A stretch of 64,000 bases of DNA from Spirochaetota bacterium (GTDB taxonomy: Bacteria > Spirochaetota > UBA4802 > UBA5368). Each line of letters starts with the position of its first letter. Position 1 is the stretch's first letter. Shown in pieces: positions 1-9,170 of this stretch. Under the pieces are notes generated by a model that had not been told where the DNA came from, did no database searches, and saw only the letters and a program-made list of their open reading frames with translations. The position numbers and the translations under genes are program-made. Where the stretch lies: positions 86,299-150,298 of the forward strand of contig DATIKU010000030.1 in the NCBI GenBank assembly GCA_035477215.1, read 5' to 3'.

Positions 1-1418
1 ATCTCGATGCGCTTTTTCCCCATAAGTATGGCCGCCCACACTCCCGCCGGCACTTTTACCACGAGAATGGCGTCGCGCGGGATCGTTCCGCGCGTGAGGC
101 GCGCCTTCCCGTTATCAATCTCGAGGCCGAAGAGTTCTTCGGGAGAGCCGCCGTCAGCGAGCAGGCGCAGCCCGATCACGGCACTCCACCCTTCGGCGCG
201 ACGCTCGTCGAACCGGGCCATCAGCCCTTCGGTGAGCTCCACCGCTCGTTTGGCATACCCCGGGTAATCGCCGCCGGAAAAGAATGTAAACCGTTTTTTC
301 CGATAGGGGTTCGCGCGCACCTCGGCCATCCTCCTCCTGTATGAATAAAAAGCGGGAAACGCGGAGTCCATCTCATCGACGTATACCTCACGCCTGCGCG
401 TGGCCGATCGCTGTATCGCAAGGTCGAGTCGCAGTATCTCGCGCCCGCCTTCGCCCGAGAGGAGCGGCGCTTCCTCCCCCTTTATCGCCGCGATGAAGTT
501 TTTTGTCGCGCCGATAAATCCCTCACTATAGTCCGACTTCACGCCGGCAAAATGCTTCCATCGCTTCCCGTTGAAGAAACTGACCGGCGGCCCTCCAAGC
601 ACGTTTCCCGTGCAGCGGTGGACCATGATTATACCCCGGGTCCCGGTGATCTCGAACCATTCATCGTTCCCATAATATTTTGACGGGATGTGAAGGCCCG
701 ACGCGTTTGCGTAATCGCAGGTGCCGTACCGGGCGCCTCCCTCGCACTTCCACATGATGACCGCCGGCGAATCTATCACTCCGTCCGAAGAATCGATCCA
801 GCTCGTGACCCGTTCGACCTTTCCCTGCAGAAAGGAAGCCACGGACCACAGGTGATGGCCGTGGTCGAAGGTCTGCATGGGCCTTCCCTCCATGCTCTCC
901 TTCAAGCGCCACGCCCATGATGAGTCGGGTACAGCCCAGCCGCCGCTGCCGCCGCTGATGAACTTGATGCGCATATTGTTCGGATCGCCGATTTCCCCCG
1001 AATCGATCATTTTTTTCGCAAGGACGATCGGCGGATAAAAAAGATAGTTGTCGGTGACACGCAATATCTTTCCGGATTTTACCGATGCCTCTATCATGCG
1101 GTCAGCGCCCGGCAGGTCGATCGTCATTGGTTTCTGTATGGCGATGTGTTTGCCTGCGCGCGCCGCTTCGAGGACCATCTCCTCGTGAAGAAGCTGCGGG
1201 GTGAGGATCTCGACGGCGTCCACCTTGGGGTCGGCAAGCAGATCGCGGTAGTCCGCGTATGCCTTTTCGGCCTTCCACTCTTTTTTTCTCCGGGCTGTTG
1301 TCGGATCGTCGCAGTCAGATATGGCGTAGATTCTCGCGTCCCGGTTATTTTTATAGCCGGGATAGTGAAGATCCGCAATGCGACCGCAGCCTATTATTCC
1401 GACATTGATCGTGCTCAT
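1..1418 (-). CDS. Gfo/Idh/MocA-family oxidoreductase with SCP2-like C-terminal extension (partial, runs off left edge)
   Basis: The frame is open from an ATG at 1418 to the left edge (472 codons, no stop seen). The N-terminus reads MSTINVGIIGCGRIADLHY, a Rossmann dinucleotide motif. AIQKPM around residue 95 matches the EKP region that carries the catalytic lysine in this family (here QKP). These enzymes are NAD(P)-dependent sugar or cyclitol dehydrogenases; the substrate is not predictable. After about residue 355 the frame continues without a stop into roughly 110 residues (ending near LVVKVPAGVWAAILMGKK) that resemble a sterol-carrier/SCP2 fold, an unusual tail. An in-frame ATG at 329 directly abuts an AGGAGGAGG tract, but zero spacing makes it a poor start. 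A GGGGGG tract precedes the chosen start. Confidence 0.85.
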   Translation of the reverse strand, partial: MSTINVGIIGCGRIADLHYPGYKNNRDARIYAISDCDDPTTARRKKEWKAEKAYADYRDLLADPKVDAVEILTPQLLHEEMVLEAARAGKHIAIQKPMTIDLPGADRMIEASVKSGKILRVTDNYLFYPPIVLAKKMIDSGEIGDPNNMRIKFISGGSGGWAVPDSSWAWRLKESMEGRPMQTFDHGHHLWSVASFLQGKVERVTSWIDSSDGVIDSPAVIMWKCEGGARYGTCDYANASGLHIPSKYYGNDEWFEITGTRGIIMVHRCTGNVLGGPPVSFFNGKRWKHFAGVKSDYSEGFIGATKNFIAAIKGEEAPLLSGEGGREILRLDLAIQRSATRRREVYVDEMDSAFPAFYSYRRRMAEVRANPYRKKRFTFFSGGDYPGYAKRAVELTEGLMARFDERRAEGWSAVIGLRLLADGGSPEELFGLEIDNGKARLTRGTIPRDAILVVKVPAGVWAAILMGKKRIE

Positions 1419-1458
1419 ATCCCCCCGTGATAAAAGTGTATGTTTATTTTGCAATAAA

Positions 1459-1486
1459 ATTGTATAATACGTATACATTTTGTCAA
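1459..1486 (-). promoter_or_regulatory. Promoter with palindrome between -35 and -10
   Basis: On the minus strand there is a perfect TTGACA (1481-1486), a 16-bp spacer and TACAAT (1459-1464), 41 bp upstream of the oxidoreductase start. The spacer contains the palindrome TGTATA-N5-TATACA (1461-1477), a typical repressor position. The regulator is unknown. The divergent gene at 1703 has no comparable promoter visible. Confidence 0.6.
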
Positions 1487-1702
1487 TCATAAACGGCCAT
1501 AACAGGAAAATTTGTCCGACCGCTCCAGCTTGCCGGGACTTCACTGTTTAAACGAAGTAAAACCATAATTCCCCTATTCCATAGATTATTAACAACAAGC
1601 CCATCACCGGGCCGAAAAATCGCGTTTCGCGTTTTTTACTTTAAAATTCGCGCAACATCCCAACATCATGTCGAATGACCGGCAACATGCCGGGAGAGCA
1701 GA

Positions 1703-2875
1703 ATGGGAAAAACCAGGATCACACGAATCGATCTTACCGCGCTCCATGTCCCGTTTCACCGGCACGTCCGCGATCTTATGGCGCAGGGCGCCGGTGGACT
1801 GGGCATGGCCATCCCCGCGGAAGAGGAATGGCTGGGTGGCGATTTCGTCCTCTGCGCCCTGCACGACAACGAGGGACGTGTCGGCTGGGGCGAGGTGTTC
1901 GTCTGGCTCCCCGAAACCGGCGTTTCTCCGGGCCAGATCATCGACATCATACGGGCCTCGCTGTCAAGATACGTGATCGGAGAAAGTCCCTTCAACGTTG
2001 AGAAAATCATGCACCGGATGGAATCGAACGTCGCGCGCTGCGAAGCGGCCAAAGGGCTTCTTGACATGGCCTGTTACGACCTTGCGGCGAGGACGGCCGG
2101 TGTTGAGGCATGCGAGCTTATGGGAGGCGCGTGCACGCGGGAGTTGCCGCTCTGCGCGCTTGTCCCGCTTATGGATACGGCTTCTATGCTTGGCATCGGC
2201 CGCATGTTCTACGACGAGGGCTATCGCAGTTTCCGGCTCAAGCTCGGTATGAATATCAACGACGACATCGAGAAGGTCCGCTCGTTTCGCGAGACACTCG
2301 GAAACGACATACGCCTTCGGATCGATTACAACCAGGCCTACTCCGTGGCGGACGCGGTTCGGGCCATCCGGGCCATAGAGCCGTACCGGATCGATTTCGC
2401 CGAACAGCCCGTCCGCGCCGCGGATTATATCGGCATGGCCGAGGTCCAGCGGCAGGTCGCCGTTCCCGTCATGGCGCACGAGGGATGTTTTTCGCTGAGG
2501 GATTTTATAACGCTCGCCGAGCTTGGCGCGGTGCGCGTACTGGGCGTTAATTCCGAGCGTCCCGGCGGTGTTACGATGGCGCTACGCGCTATTGCGCTCG
2601 CCTGGTCGCGCGGAATGGGCGTGGTGATCCATAACCAGCCGCTCGGCATCGCGTCGGCCATGCATCTGCACCTTGCGGCCGCGCGATATCACTCGCTCGG
2701 CCATGCGGTGGAGCTCTTCGGCCATGCAATGCTCGAAAACGACCTTATCGTATCCCCGATCGATTACACCGGCGGTATCGCTAAACTGCCCGGCGGCCCC
2801 GGCTGGGGCGTCGAACCCGACCCGGCGGCGCTCGAAAAGTACAGGACCGCGGAAACCACTACAATAATGGAGTGA
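1703..2875 (+). CDS. Enolase-superfamily (mandelate racemase/muconate lactonizing-like) enzyme with atypical catalytic residues
   Basis: This 390-aa protein has the MR/MLE architecture: an N-terminal capping domain (about 1-125) and a TIM barrel. Three metal ligands are readable: D208 (RIDYNQ), E234 (AEQP) and E260 (HEG). The KxK motif on barrel strand 2 is RLK (R178, K180). The strand-6 position that is Lys in MLE-type or Asp in MR-type enzymes is N283 (VNSERPGG). H310 (VVIHNQ) may be the catalytic His of the MR-type dyad. Metal-dependent proton abstraction next to a carboxylate is therefore expected, but not by a textbook subgroup mechanism. GGGAGAGCAG precedes the ATG. The amidohydrolase starts 6 bp after the stop, so the two probably act in one catabolic step series. 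Confidence 0.85.
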   Translation: MGKTRITRIDLTALHVPFHRHVRDLMAQGAGGLGMAIPAEEEWLGGDFVLCALHDNEGRVGWGEVFVWLPETGVSPGQIIDIIRASLSRYVIGESPFNVEKIMHRMESNVARCEAAKGLLDMACYDLAARTAGVEACELMGGACTRELPLCALVPLMDTASMLGIGRMFYDEGYRSFRLKLGMNINDDIEKVRSFRETLGNDIRLRIDYNQAYSVADAVRAIRAIEPYRIDFAEQPVRAADYIGMAEVQRQVAVPVMAHEGCFSLRDFITLAELGAVRVLGVNSERPGGVTMALRAIALAWSRGMGVVIHNQPLGIASAMHLHLAAARYHSLGHAVELFGHAMLENDLIVSPIDYTGGIAKLPGGPGWGVEPDPAALEKYRTAETTTIME

Positions 2876-2881
2876 CACCGA

Positions 2882-4489
2882 ATGGCACACAATGACAGGC
2901 TCTACTTCAACGGCGACATCTACACTGTGGACGAGCGTACTTCCACGGTCGATGCGGTCGCGGTGCGCGACGGCGTCATCCTCGCTACGGGGATCCGCGC
3001 CGAGTGCGCTGCCCTCCTTGGCCCGGAACCGGAACTCGTCGATCTGGCGGGCGCGGCGATGCTTCCCGGTTTCATCGATTCCCATATGCACCCGGTCCTC
3101 ATGATCTATTTCGATATGAACGTCAACCTGTTTTCGATTCATTCCCTCCCCGAGCTCCAGCGGGTTTTGCGCGCGGCGGCCGCCGGAAAGGCGCCAGGCG
3201 CCTGGGTGATCGGCCTTAACTTCGACGAGCAGCATTTCGAGAACCCGGTACTCCCGACGCGCCTCGACCTCGATGCCGCATGCCCCGACATCCCGACCAT
3301 CGTCGTTAAGCACGATGGCCATATGCTCATCGCGAACACCAGGGCGATCGAGGCGGGAAGCGTTACGTCAGAGACGGCGGACCCTCCGGGCGGCGTGATC
3401 GACCGCGAGAATGACGGCTACCCGGCCGGCCCCTTTCGGGAGTACGCGGTCGCGCTCATCCTCGGGAAAATTCCTCTTCCCGGCGAAGACGATTTTTCCA
3501 AGGCATCCGCCGGCGCTTTCGGCAAACTCGCCTCGTACGGCATCACCTCGGCCGGAGTCATACTCCAGACCGGCAACGAGGGTCCCGGCGGCGATATCGG
3601 CGCATTCGACATACCGGTGCTGCAGGCGCTCGCGGAACGCATCCCAATCAGCATGTACGGAATCATGGCCTCTCCCGATCCGGGAAGCGTGCGCTTGATG
3701 ATGACGCCCCCGCTTCATCACAATGGTCCCGGCCCCGTGCGCCGAATCGGCGCGATCAAGCTCTTCTCCGACGGCACCTTCGCCTCCTGCACCGCCTTCA
3801 TGCGCGAGCCCTTCACAGATCAGCCCGACAAGTCAGGCTTCTTGGTTATCTCCCAGGACGAGCTCTATCGTCGGATGGAGGCGGCCCACCTGGCGGGCTT
3901 CCAACTCGCCATCCACGCAATCGGTGACGCCGCAAACCGCGCCTGCATCGACCTTTACGACCGCCTGCTGGCGGCCCACCCCCGTGCCGACCACAGGCAT
4001 CGGCTCGAACATGCCTCGATCCTCGATCAGGCCATGATCGCCGATGTCAGACGCCTGGGCCTTGTCATCTCGTCCCAGCCGATGTTCATCCATTCCGAAA
4101 AGCTCTGGCTCCGCAAACGCCTGGGCGCCGAACGGGCAAAATGGACATATCCCTTTAAATCCATCATGGAAGCGGGCGTGCCGCTCGCCGGGTCCTCGGA
4201 CACGCCGGTGGAGTCGGCGGACGTTCTTCACGCCATCCAGTGCTGCGTTACCCGCGAAGGATTCGAGACCCAGGAGTGCGTAAGCGCCGCGGAGGCCGTC
4301 CGCATGTATACTATAAACGCCGCATACGCACAGTTCGAGGAAAATATAAAGGGAAGCATTAGCCCGGGCAAACGGGCCGACTTCGTGGTGCTGGATAAAA
4401 ATCCCGTACGCGTCGATCCTGATAAAATATTGTCGATTAAGGTGCTCAAAACGATAGTCGGCGGCGAGGTGATTTATTCGCGCACGTGA
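2882..4489 (+). CDS. YtcJ-like metal-dependent amidohydrolase (Amidohydro_3)
   Basis: The protein is 535 aa, the usual size for the YtcJ/exoenzyme-regulatory-AepA-like branch of amidohydrolases. Metal-site motifs are present: GFIDSHMHP (H68 and H70), KHDGHM near 140, AIHAIGD near 340, RHRLEH near 365 and SSDTPVE near 440. There is no signal peptide, so it is cytoplasmic. Family members hydrolyse amides, carbamates or cyclic ureas with one or two divalent metals; the substrate here is unknown. It follows the enolase-superfamily gene by 6 bp, and that pairing suggests degradation of an N-substituted acid. The C-terminus carries the normal PGKRADFVVLDKNP beta-sandwich segment. Confidence 0.9.
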   Translation: MAHNDRLYFNGDIYTVDERTSTVDAVAVRDGVILATGIRAECAALLGPEPELVDLAGAAMLPGFIDSHMHPVLMIYFDMNVNLFSIHSLPELQRVLRAAAAGKAPGAWVIGLNFDEQHFENPVLPTRLDLDAACPDIPTIVVKHDGHMLIANTRAIEAGSVTSETADPPGGVIDRENDGYPAGPFREYAVALILGKIPLPGEDDFSKASAGAFGKLASYGITSAGVILQTGNEGPGGDIGAFDIPVLQALAERIPISMYGIMASPDPGSVRLMMTPPLHHNGPGPVRRIGAIKLFSDGTFASCTAFMREPFTDQPDKSGFLVISQDELYRRMEAAHLAGFQLAIHAIGDAANRACIDLYDRLLAAHPRADHRHRLEHASILDQAMIADVRRLGLVISSQPMFIHSEKLWLRKRLGAERAKWTYPFKSIMEAGVPLAGSSDTPVESADVLHAIQCCVTREGFETQECVSAAEAVRMYTINAAYAQFEENIKGSISPGKRADFVVLDKNPVRVDPDKILSIKVLKTIVGGEVIYSRT

Positions 4490-4607
4490 TTACAAAATTG
4501 ATTCGGAAAATAACCGAAAAGACAAGACGGGGGCCCCGCCGTGAGGCCGCCGAAACGAGCACGGCCCCATTCGTTTCGAACGGGAGCGGCGAGTGCGGAC
4601 TCCCGCG

Positions 4608-5771
4608 CTACCTGATTGACGGAATTATCGCCGACCCGATTGCGGTGATGATAAAGCCGATGATCACCCCGACCTGGAAGAACGTATTCCCAAAAAACCC
4701 AAGCGTCCATTCCGGATTTTTAACATCACCGTATTTTCGCGCGCCACGCATCGTCGGCACCACGAGTATCGCCACAAGAAGGGCGATCGCCGACCCCGCT
4801 ATCCCCATGAAGCCGATAAAATCGGTGAATTGGGCAAGCACGATGACAAGCGTGGGAAGCGTCGCGCACAGCCACGACACGCGGTCTCCAAGCTTCAGCC
4901 GTTCGTTAAACACTACTGCGAGCGCGAATGATATGGCCCAGTAGGAGGTGAGAAGCGCGAGCAGGATGAACAGGTTTCCGAAGATGAACGCCCAGTCCCC
5001 GATCGCCCTGCCCCACCCTATCATCGCCACGCGCGTCACCTCGGTCGAGATTCCCGTAACCATGACGGTTATTATCAGGGTGATAAAAAGGTTGATGCCC
5101 ATGCCGAGGATAACGGCCTTCGGCGCCAGTTTGCGGTTCCAGTGCAGCCCCTCGACGGCCTGGGGCACCGAAAAAAGCGCCGAGAATGCGAACATGATCA
5201 TCCCGAAAAGGGCGAGTCCCTCATTCATCGTCCCTTTCACGACGAAGTCGAGAGAGAATGGTTTCAGGAGGGTCGCAACCGATAGAACTCCCACGCAGAT
5301 GAGCATGGCGATGACGGCATATTTCTCGCTGATACCGACCGCCTTCAGGCCGAAAAAAACAACCCCCGCCGCGACCGCATAGGTGATGCAGTGTCCGATC
5401 CAGACGGGCGCGCCGGTTAGTTCGGCGATGATCTCGCCGCCCCCGGCGAGATAGGCCGACAGGTTCGCATAAAACGCGAGTATTATCAGAACAAAGAATA
5501 CCCAGGTAAAGATAAATCCGCCCTTGCCGCGGAAAAGATACCGGCTGAACAGCTCCACCAGCTGGCTTGACGACGACTCGTGCATCAGCGTCTCGGCGAT
5601 CATTAAATGGATCAGCATGCTCAGAAGGTAGGCCGAAACGAGGAGTACGAAAAATACCGAAAGGCCGGTGAGCGATGCCAGGTACGGTACCGCCATTATG
5701 CCGCCTCCGACGCCGAAACCGGTAACGATAGAAGAGGCCTCGAAAAAGGTGAGCGTTTTTTTCTGCTGCAT
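4608..5771 (-). CDS. Amino-acid permease, aromatic/hydroxy amino acid (HAAAP-like) family
   Basis: This 387-aa integral membrane protein has about 11 hydrophobic segments. It begins TFFEASSIVTGFGVGGGIMAVPYLA, the broken first helix with a GxGGG substrate-binding turn typical of Trp/Tyr/Ser-Thr permeases. Such proteins import an amino acid by proton or sodium symport across the inner membrane. It converges with the amidohydrolase (118 bp between stops) and appears monocistronic. Specificity cannot be read from the sequence. Confidence 0.85.
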   Translation of the reverse strand: MQQKKTLTFFEASSIVTGFGVGGGIMAVPYLASLTGLSVFFVLLVSAYLLSMLIHLMIAETLMHESSSSQLVELFSRYLFRGKGGFIFTWVFFVLIILAFYANLSAYLAGGGEIIAELTGAPVWIGHCITYAVAAGVVFFGLKAVGISEKYAVIAMLICVGVLSVATLLKPFSLDFVVKGTMNEGLALFGMIMFAFSALFSVPQAVEGLHWNRKLAPKAVILGMGINLFITLIITVMVTGISTEVTRVAMIGWGRAIGDWAFIFGNLFILLALLTSYWAISFALAVVFNERLKLGDRVSWLCATLPTLVIVLAQFTDFIGFMGIAGSAIALLVAILVVPTMRGARKYGDVKNPEWTLGFFGNTFFQVGVIIGFIITAIGSAIIPSIR

Positions 5772-5875
5772 GGGGTTCCTTCCCTGAGAGGATATTCACC
5801 GCAAGGGTGATGGAATGGACGCAGGATACGGTGTTCCGGAGAGCCGGTCAAGCAGAAAGCAGGGACGGTCCGCTC

Positions 5876-7084
5876 TTACTCGTTTTTCGAACGATGATGA
5901 AGGAGCGTCGCCCGCGTGACCTTCCCCCCGAAACGGTCCCTCATGCTGTCGAGAACGCGTTCGGCGTCTTTCCCGCGATGGTCACGGTCCCCGTTTTTTT
6001 CGGTAGCTTCGAAGAGGTCCAGCTGGCATTCTTCCCGCTCCCCATCGCGCTCGAGGTTCGACACCCTGATCCCCACCAGGCGTACGCGTTTTTCTTTTCG
6101 GTCGAACCCGCGGAAATGCCGAACGGCCGTATTCCGTATGGTCTCCATATCGTTGACGTGTTCTGGAAGCGTCAGGCTTTTCGTGTGCGTCTCGAAACCC
6201 TCAAGGCGTATTTTAAGTGTGACGGTTCTTCCCTTAACGCCTTCCGAACGAAGCTTGTACGACAGAGTGTCGGCGATCCCGAAGAGGACGTGTTCCACGA
6301 TCGCCGCGTCGTCGACGTCGCGTTCAAACGTCGTTTCCTCACTGTACGATTTACGTTCATACTCGTCGCAGACAGGCCTGTCGTCGATACCGTTGGCAAG
6401 CAGCCACAGGTGCTCACCCCATTTCCCAAGCAGTTTCTCCATGCGGGCCAGCGGAACGGAGGAAATGTCGCCGACCCTGTGATATCCCATCGACTCGAGA
6501 TCCCTTTCGGTTTTCCTGCCCGCCCCCCATAACCGTCCGACCGGCAATGGGGCCAGAAACTCTCGTTCGCGCCCCGGCTCGCATATGGTCAGACCGTCGG
6601 GCTTTTGCAAGTCCGAGGCAATCTTCGCAACTGACTTGTTCGAGGCGATACCGACGCTCGCAGTGAGACCGGTGTCACGGCGTATCGCCCGCTTTATGCG
6701 GTTTCCCAGTTCCATTGGTTTGCCGAACAACCCCTCCGTCCCCGTGCAATCAAGAAAGGCCTCATCGATGCTGATCGGTTCGACGAGCGGCGTGAAGGTC
6801 CCCAGCACGTTCATCACAATGTCCGATAATTCCTGGTATCGTTCGAATCGAGGTGGAAGAAATATCGCGCCCGGGCATCGTTGATATGCCCGGGATATGG
6901 GCAGTGCCGAGTGAATTCCGAATACGCGCGCCTCGTACGAGGCTGCGCTAACCACCCCCCTGCCGCGTCCGCCGCGCGGATCCGCGCCCACCACGACGGG
7001 CTTTCCCCGATATTCAGGATTATCAAGCTGTTCGATGGAAGTAAAAAACGCGTCCATGTCGACATGAAGAACCAGGCGCGACAT
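5876..7084 (-). CDS. dinB: DNA polymerase IV (Y-family translesion polymerase)
   Basis: The protein starts MSRLVLHVDMDAFFTSIEQ. Catalytic carboxylates are D8 of HVDMDAFF and the SIDEAFLD pair. The steric-gate region YEARVFGIHS, the thumb helix-hairpin-helix (LWGAGRKTERDLESMGYHRVGDI) and a little-finger domain follow. At 402 aa it is normal for DinB. I chose the ATG at 7084 because GAAGGAGG lies 8 nt upstream; an upstream TTG at 7102 lacks this. The C-terminus ends in a short basic tail without an obvious QL[SD]LF clamp motif, although QLDLFEA occurs near 350 and could serve as the clamp-binding peptide. Confidence 0.95.
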   Translation of the reverse strand: MSRLVLHVDMDAFFTSIEQLDNPEYRGKPVVVGADPRGGRGRGVVSAASYEARVFGIHSALPISRAYQRCPGAIFLPPRFERYQELSDIVMNVLGTFTPLVEPISIDEAFLDCTGTEGLFGKPMELGNRIKRAIRRDTGLTASVGIASNKSVAKIASDLQKPDGLTICEPGREREFLAPLPVGRLWGAGRKTERDLESMGYHRVGDISSVPLARMEKLLGKWGEHLWLLANGIDDRPVCDEYERKSYSEETTFERDVDDAAIVEHVLFGIADTLSYKLRSEGVKGRTVTLKIRLEGFETHTKSLTLPEHVNDMETIRNTAVRHFRGFDRKEKRVRLVGIRVSNLERDGEREECQLDLFEATEKNGDRDHRGKDAERVLDSMRDRFGGKVTRATLLHHRSKNE

Positions 7085-7240
7085 TGCCGCGGCCTCCTTC
7101 AATGTAATAGCAACAACTTAACATATATATAGCACACGTTTGGAATGTCAAAATAAAAACGACTCACCCGCACCACGCGGAACATATACCATCAGGGAAG
7201 CCGAGAGGGTGAAGATCCCGATCCGTTCCGGATACCTTTA

Positions 7241-7765
7241 TTACTTTTCCACCAGAATCCCGTTTAGAAAAGTTCCCTTTAGCTCGCTTCCGTCCGGATA
7301 CGACATGATACCCGTACCATGCATTGTGCCGTCCTTAAAATCGCCGGAATACTTTTTTCCGTCGGACCATACGATTGTTCCCTTCCCGTTGAATTCGCCT
7401 CGCCTGAAATCACCGGTGTATTTCGAACCGTCCGCCTGTATGAGCTCTCCTTTGCCATCCATGACGTTTTCCTTGAATGAGCCGCTGTACTTACGACCAT
7501 CCGGCCAGGTAAGCGTGCCCATGCCATCGATTCTGCCGTAACGGTATTCTCCCGTATATTTCATTCCGTCGGGCCAGCTGTAGTTTCCCCTGCCATGCTG
7601 AACGCTCTTGACAAAGTCGCCCTCATATCGCGCACCATCCGGGAAAATAAACGTGCCTTTCCCGTTGGCGCAATCGCCATTGACACAGCCGGTCTTTTTC
7701 TGCATGGACTCGCAGCCCGATAAAGCCATTGAAACCACCGCAAGTAAAATCAAAGCTTGTTTCAC
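7241..7765 (-). CDS. MORN-repeat lipoprotein
   Basis: This 174-aa protein has a type II signal peptide: MKQALILLAVVSMALSGC, lipobox LSGC with Cys18. The rest is about six MORN repeats of the form (F/W)xDGxxYxGxFKxGxxxGxGxx, for example WPDGMKYTGEYRYGRIDGMG. MORN repeats form an elongated beta sheet often used for membrane or protein contacts. It is expected to be an envelope-anchored scaffold or surface protein; no enzymatic residue is apparent. Divergent from the secreted protein at 7972. Confidence 0.85.
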   Translation of the reverse strand: MKQALILLAVVSMALSGCESMQKKTGCVNGDCANGKGTFIFPDGARYEGDFVKSVQHGRGNYSWPDGMKYTGEYRYGRIDGMGTLTWPDGRKYSGSFKENVMDGKGELIQADGSKYTGDFRRGEFNGKGTIVWSDGKKYSGDFKDGTMHGTGIMSYPDGSELKGTFLNGILVEK

Positions 7766-7923
7766 GAAAACCCTCCTTGAGTCTGATTAAATCCGGAATT
7801 AAGACTGCCACTCCCGTAGCATTGAATATTTTTTAACATAACGAATTCGATGTGGTGTTTCAACAACAAAACGTCGCGGCCATCCGTCAGTCTTTTAAAA
7901 TCTCCTTGACATGATTTTTTTAA

Positions 7924-7947
7924 AATGATGACCATCTGGTCATTATT
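7924..7947. promoter_or_regulatory. Palindromic operator upstream of the 7972-10070 unit
   Basis: ATGACCA-TC-TGGTCAT (7928-7943) is a perfect 7-2-7 dyad. It extends to 11-bp arms with one mismatch (7924-7934 and 7937-7947). It sits 25 bp before the start of the 7972 gene, just downstream of a TTGACA (7906-7911) and before AAAAGGAG. The geometry fits a TetR-type or similar dimeric repressor site. No cognate regulator is adjacent. Confidence 0.5.
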
Positions 7948-7971
7948 TAAAAAGGAGTCAACACTCAATCA

Positions 7972-9168
7972 ATGAAAATCGCCAATCGAACCATTGCGCC
8001 AGCCGTTTTCCTCCGCCTGCGCCCTTTTTTATTCACACTGACTGTCGCCGCCTCGTTTCTGCTCTGTTCCGTGCATGAGCCCGGCGACGCCAGTGATCGG
8101 TCCTCTTCAGTCCGGGTCCCGTTAAAAATCGACGCCCGTTTCGATGAAACCTCACTCTTCCTCGCCGGTAAAGAGATACCCACTACCTCCACGCTTCATA
8201 CATACAGCCAGGGAATGGAATACCAGGCGTACCGCCGTCGAATGGACGCGAGTTGGAACCGTCTTCAGACCGCCAATTTACAGAAGATTGAGGCATGGCG
8301 CGAAAAGCATCTCCCGAAAAAATACACCGATACCGTGTTCTATCCGTTCAGCGGCCCGGACGTCCTCAACGCCCTCGCCTTCTTTCCAAACGGCACCGAA
8401 TACGTCCTGTTCGGCCTGGAATCACCCGGCAGGGTTCCCGATCCTCATGCCCAGCCGCCCGCGCGACTGAACGCCGGACTCTCGGGCCTCAGTGTGGCGC
8501 TCGACAATGTGCTCAACGTCAATTACTTTAAGACCGTTCGCATGGAAAAGGAAGTCAGCACCGACTCCTTCAACAGCATCATCAGCGTAATACTCTTCTT
8601 TCTTTCGCGCAGCGATTACGAAGTGATAGAGGTCAAGAATGTATGGATTGCCGATAACGGCACGCTCACGGACATCGCACCTCTTAAAAAAACCGGAAAG
8701 ACCGTTGCCGGGAGTGAGATCCTTTTCAGGAAGAACTCCTCATCGCCGCTGAAGCGCGTGCGTTATTTCCAGCTCAACGTCATCGACAATTCGCTCAAGA
8801 TATACACCAATTTCATCCCGTATCTCGAAACCTATGGCCGGTATGCCACCATTCTCAAGTCGGCCTCATATCTGATGCACAATGAGGACAAGTTTACGAA
8901 GATTCGCTCGCTCGTGCTCGGCCACAGCGATTATGTTCTTCAAGATGATTCCGGGGCCGCACTCCGCTACTTCCCGACCGATACCTGGAAACTAACGTTC
9001 CATGGCACATACAGCAAACCGGTGCCGCTCTTCGCGAATCGCTACCAGACCGAGCTGGATAATATGATAAAGACGCACTCCACCGGACCGCTTCCATTCA
9101 GCTACGGTTACAATTTCAAGGAAAACGAATCGAACCTTATGTTCGCCGAGCGCATTAAAAAGGAGTAG
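7972..9168 (+). CDS. Exported protein of unknown function
   Basis: This 398-aa protein has a long basic then hydrophobic N-terminus (FLFTLTVAASFLLCSVHE) that could be a signal peptide or a lipobox variant (Cys about 42). The mature part has a helical region (YQAYRRRMDASWNRLQ) and a distinctive FYPFSGPDVLNALAFFP motif near 120, then mixed alpha/beta. I do not recognise a named domain; proteins with the PFSGPDxLNALAFFP motif are known to me only as uncharacterised secreted proteins. An AAAAGGAG tract lies 14 nt before the ATG, longer than ideal, and no better start was found. The esterase-like gene begins 2 bp after its stop, so the two are co-transcribed. Confidence 0.7.
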   Translation: MKIANRTIAPAVFLRLRPFLFTLTVAASFLLCSVHEPGDASDRSSSVRVPLKIDARFDETSLFLAGKEIPTTSTLHTYSQGMEYQAYRRRMDASWNRLQTANLQKIEAWREKHLPKKYTDTVFYPFSGPDVLNALAFFPNGTEYVLFGLESPGRVPDPHAQPPARLNAGLSGLSVALDNVLNVNYFKTVRMEKEVSTDSFNSIISVILFFLSRSDYEVIEVKNVWIADNGTLTDIAPLKKTGKTVAGSEILFRKNSSSPLKRVRYFQLNVIDNSLKIYTNFIPYLETYGRYATILKSASYLMHNEDKFTKIRSLVLGHSDYVLQDDSGAALRYFPTDTWKLTFHGTYSKPVPLFANRYQTELDNMIKTHSTGPLPFSYGYNFKENESNLMFAERIKKE

Positions 9169-9170
9169 CG

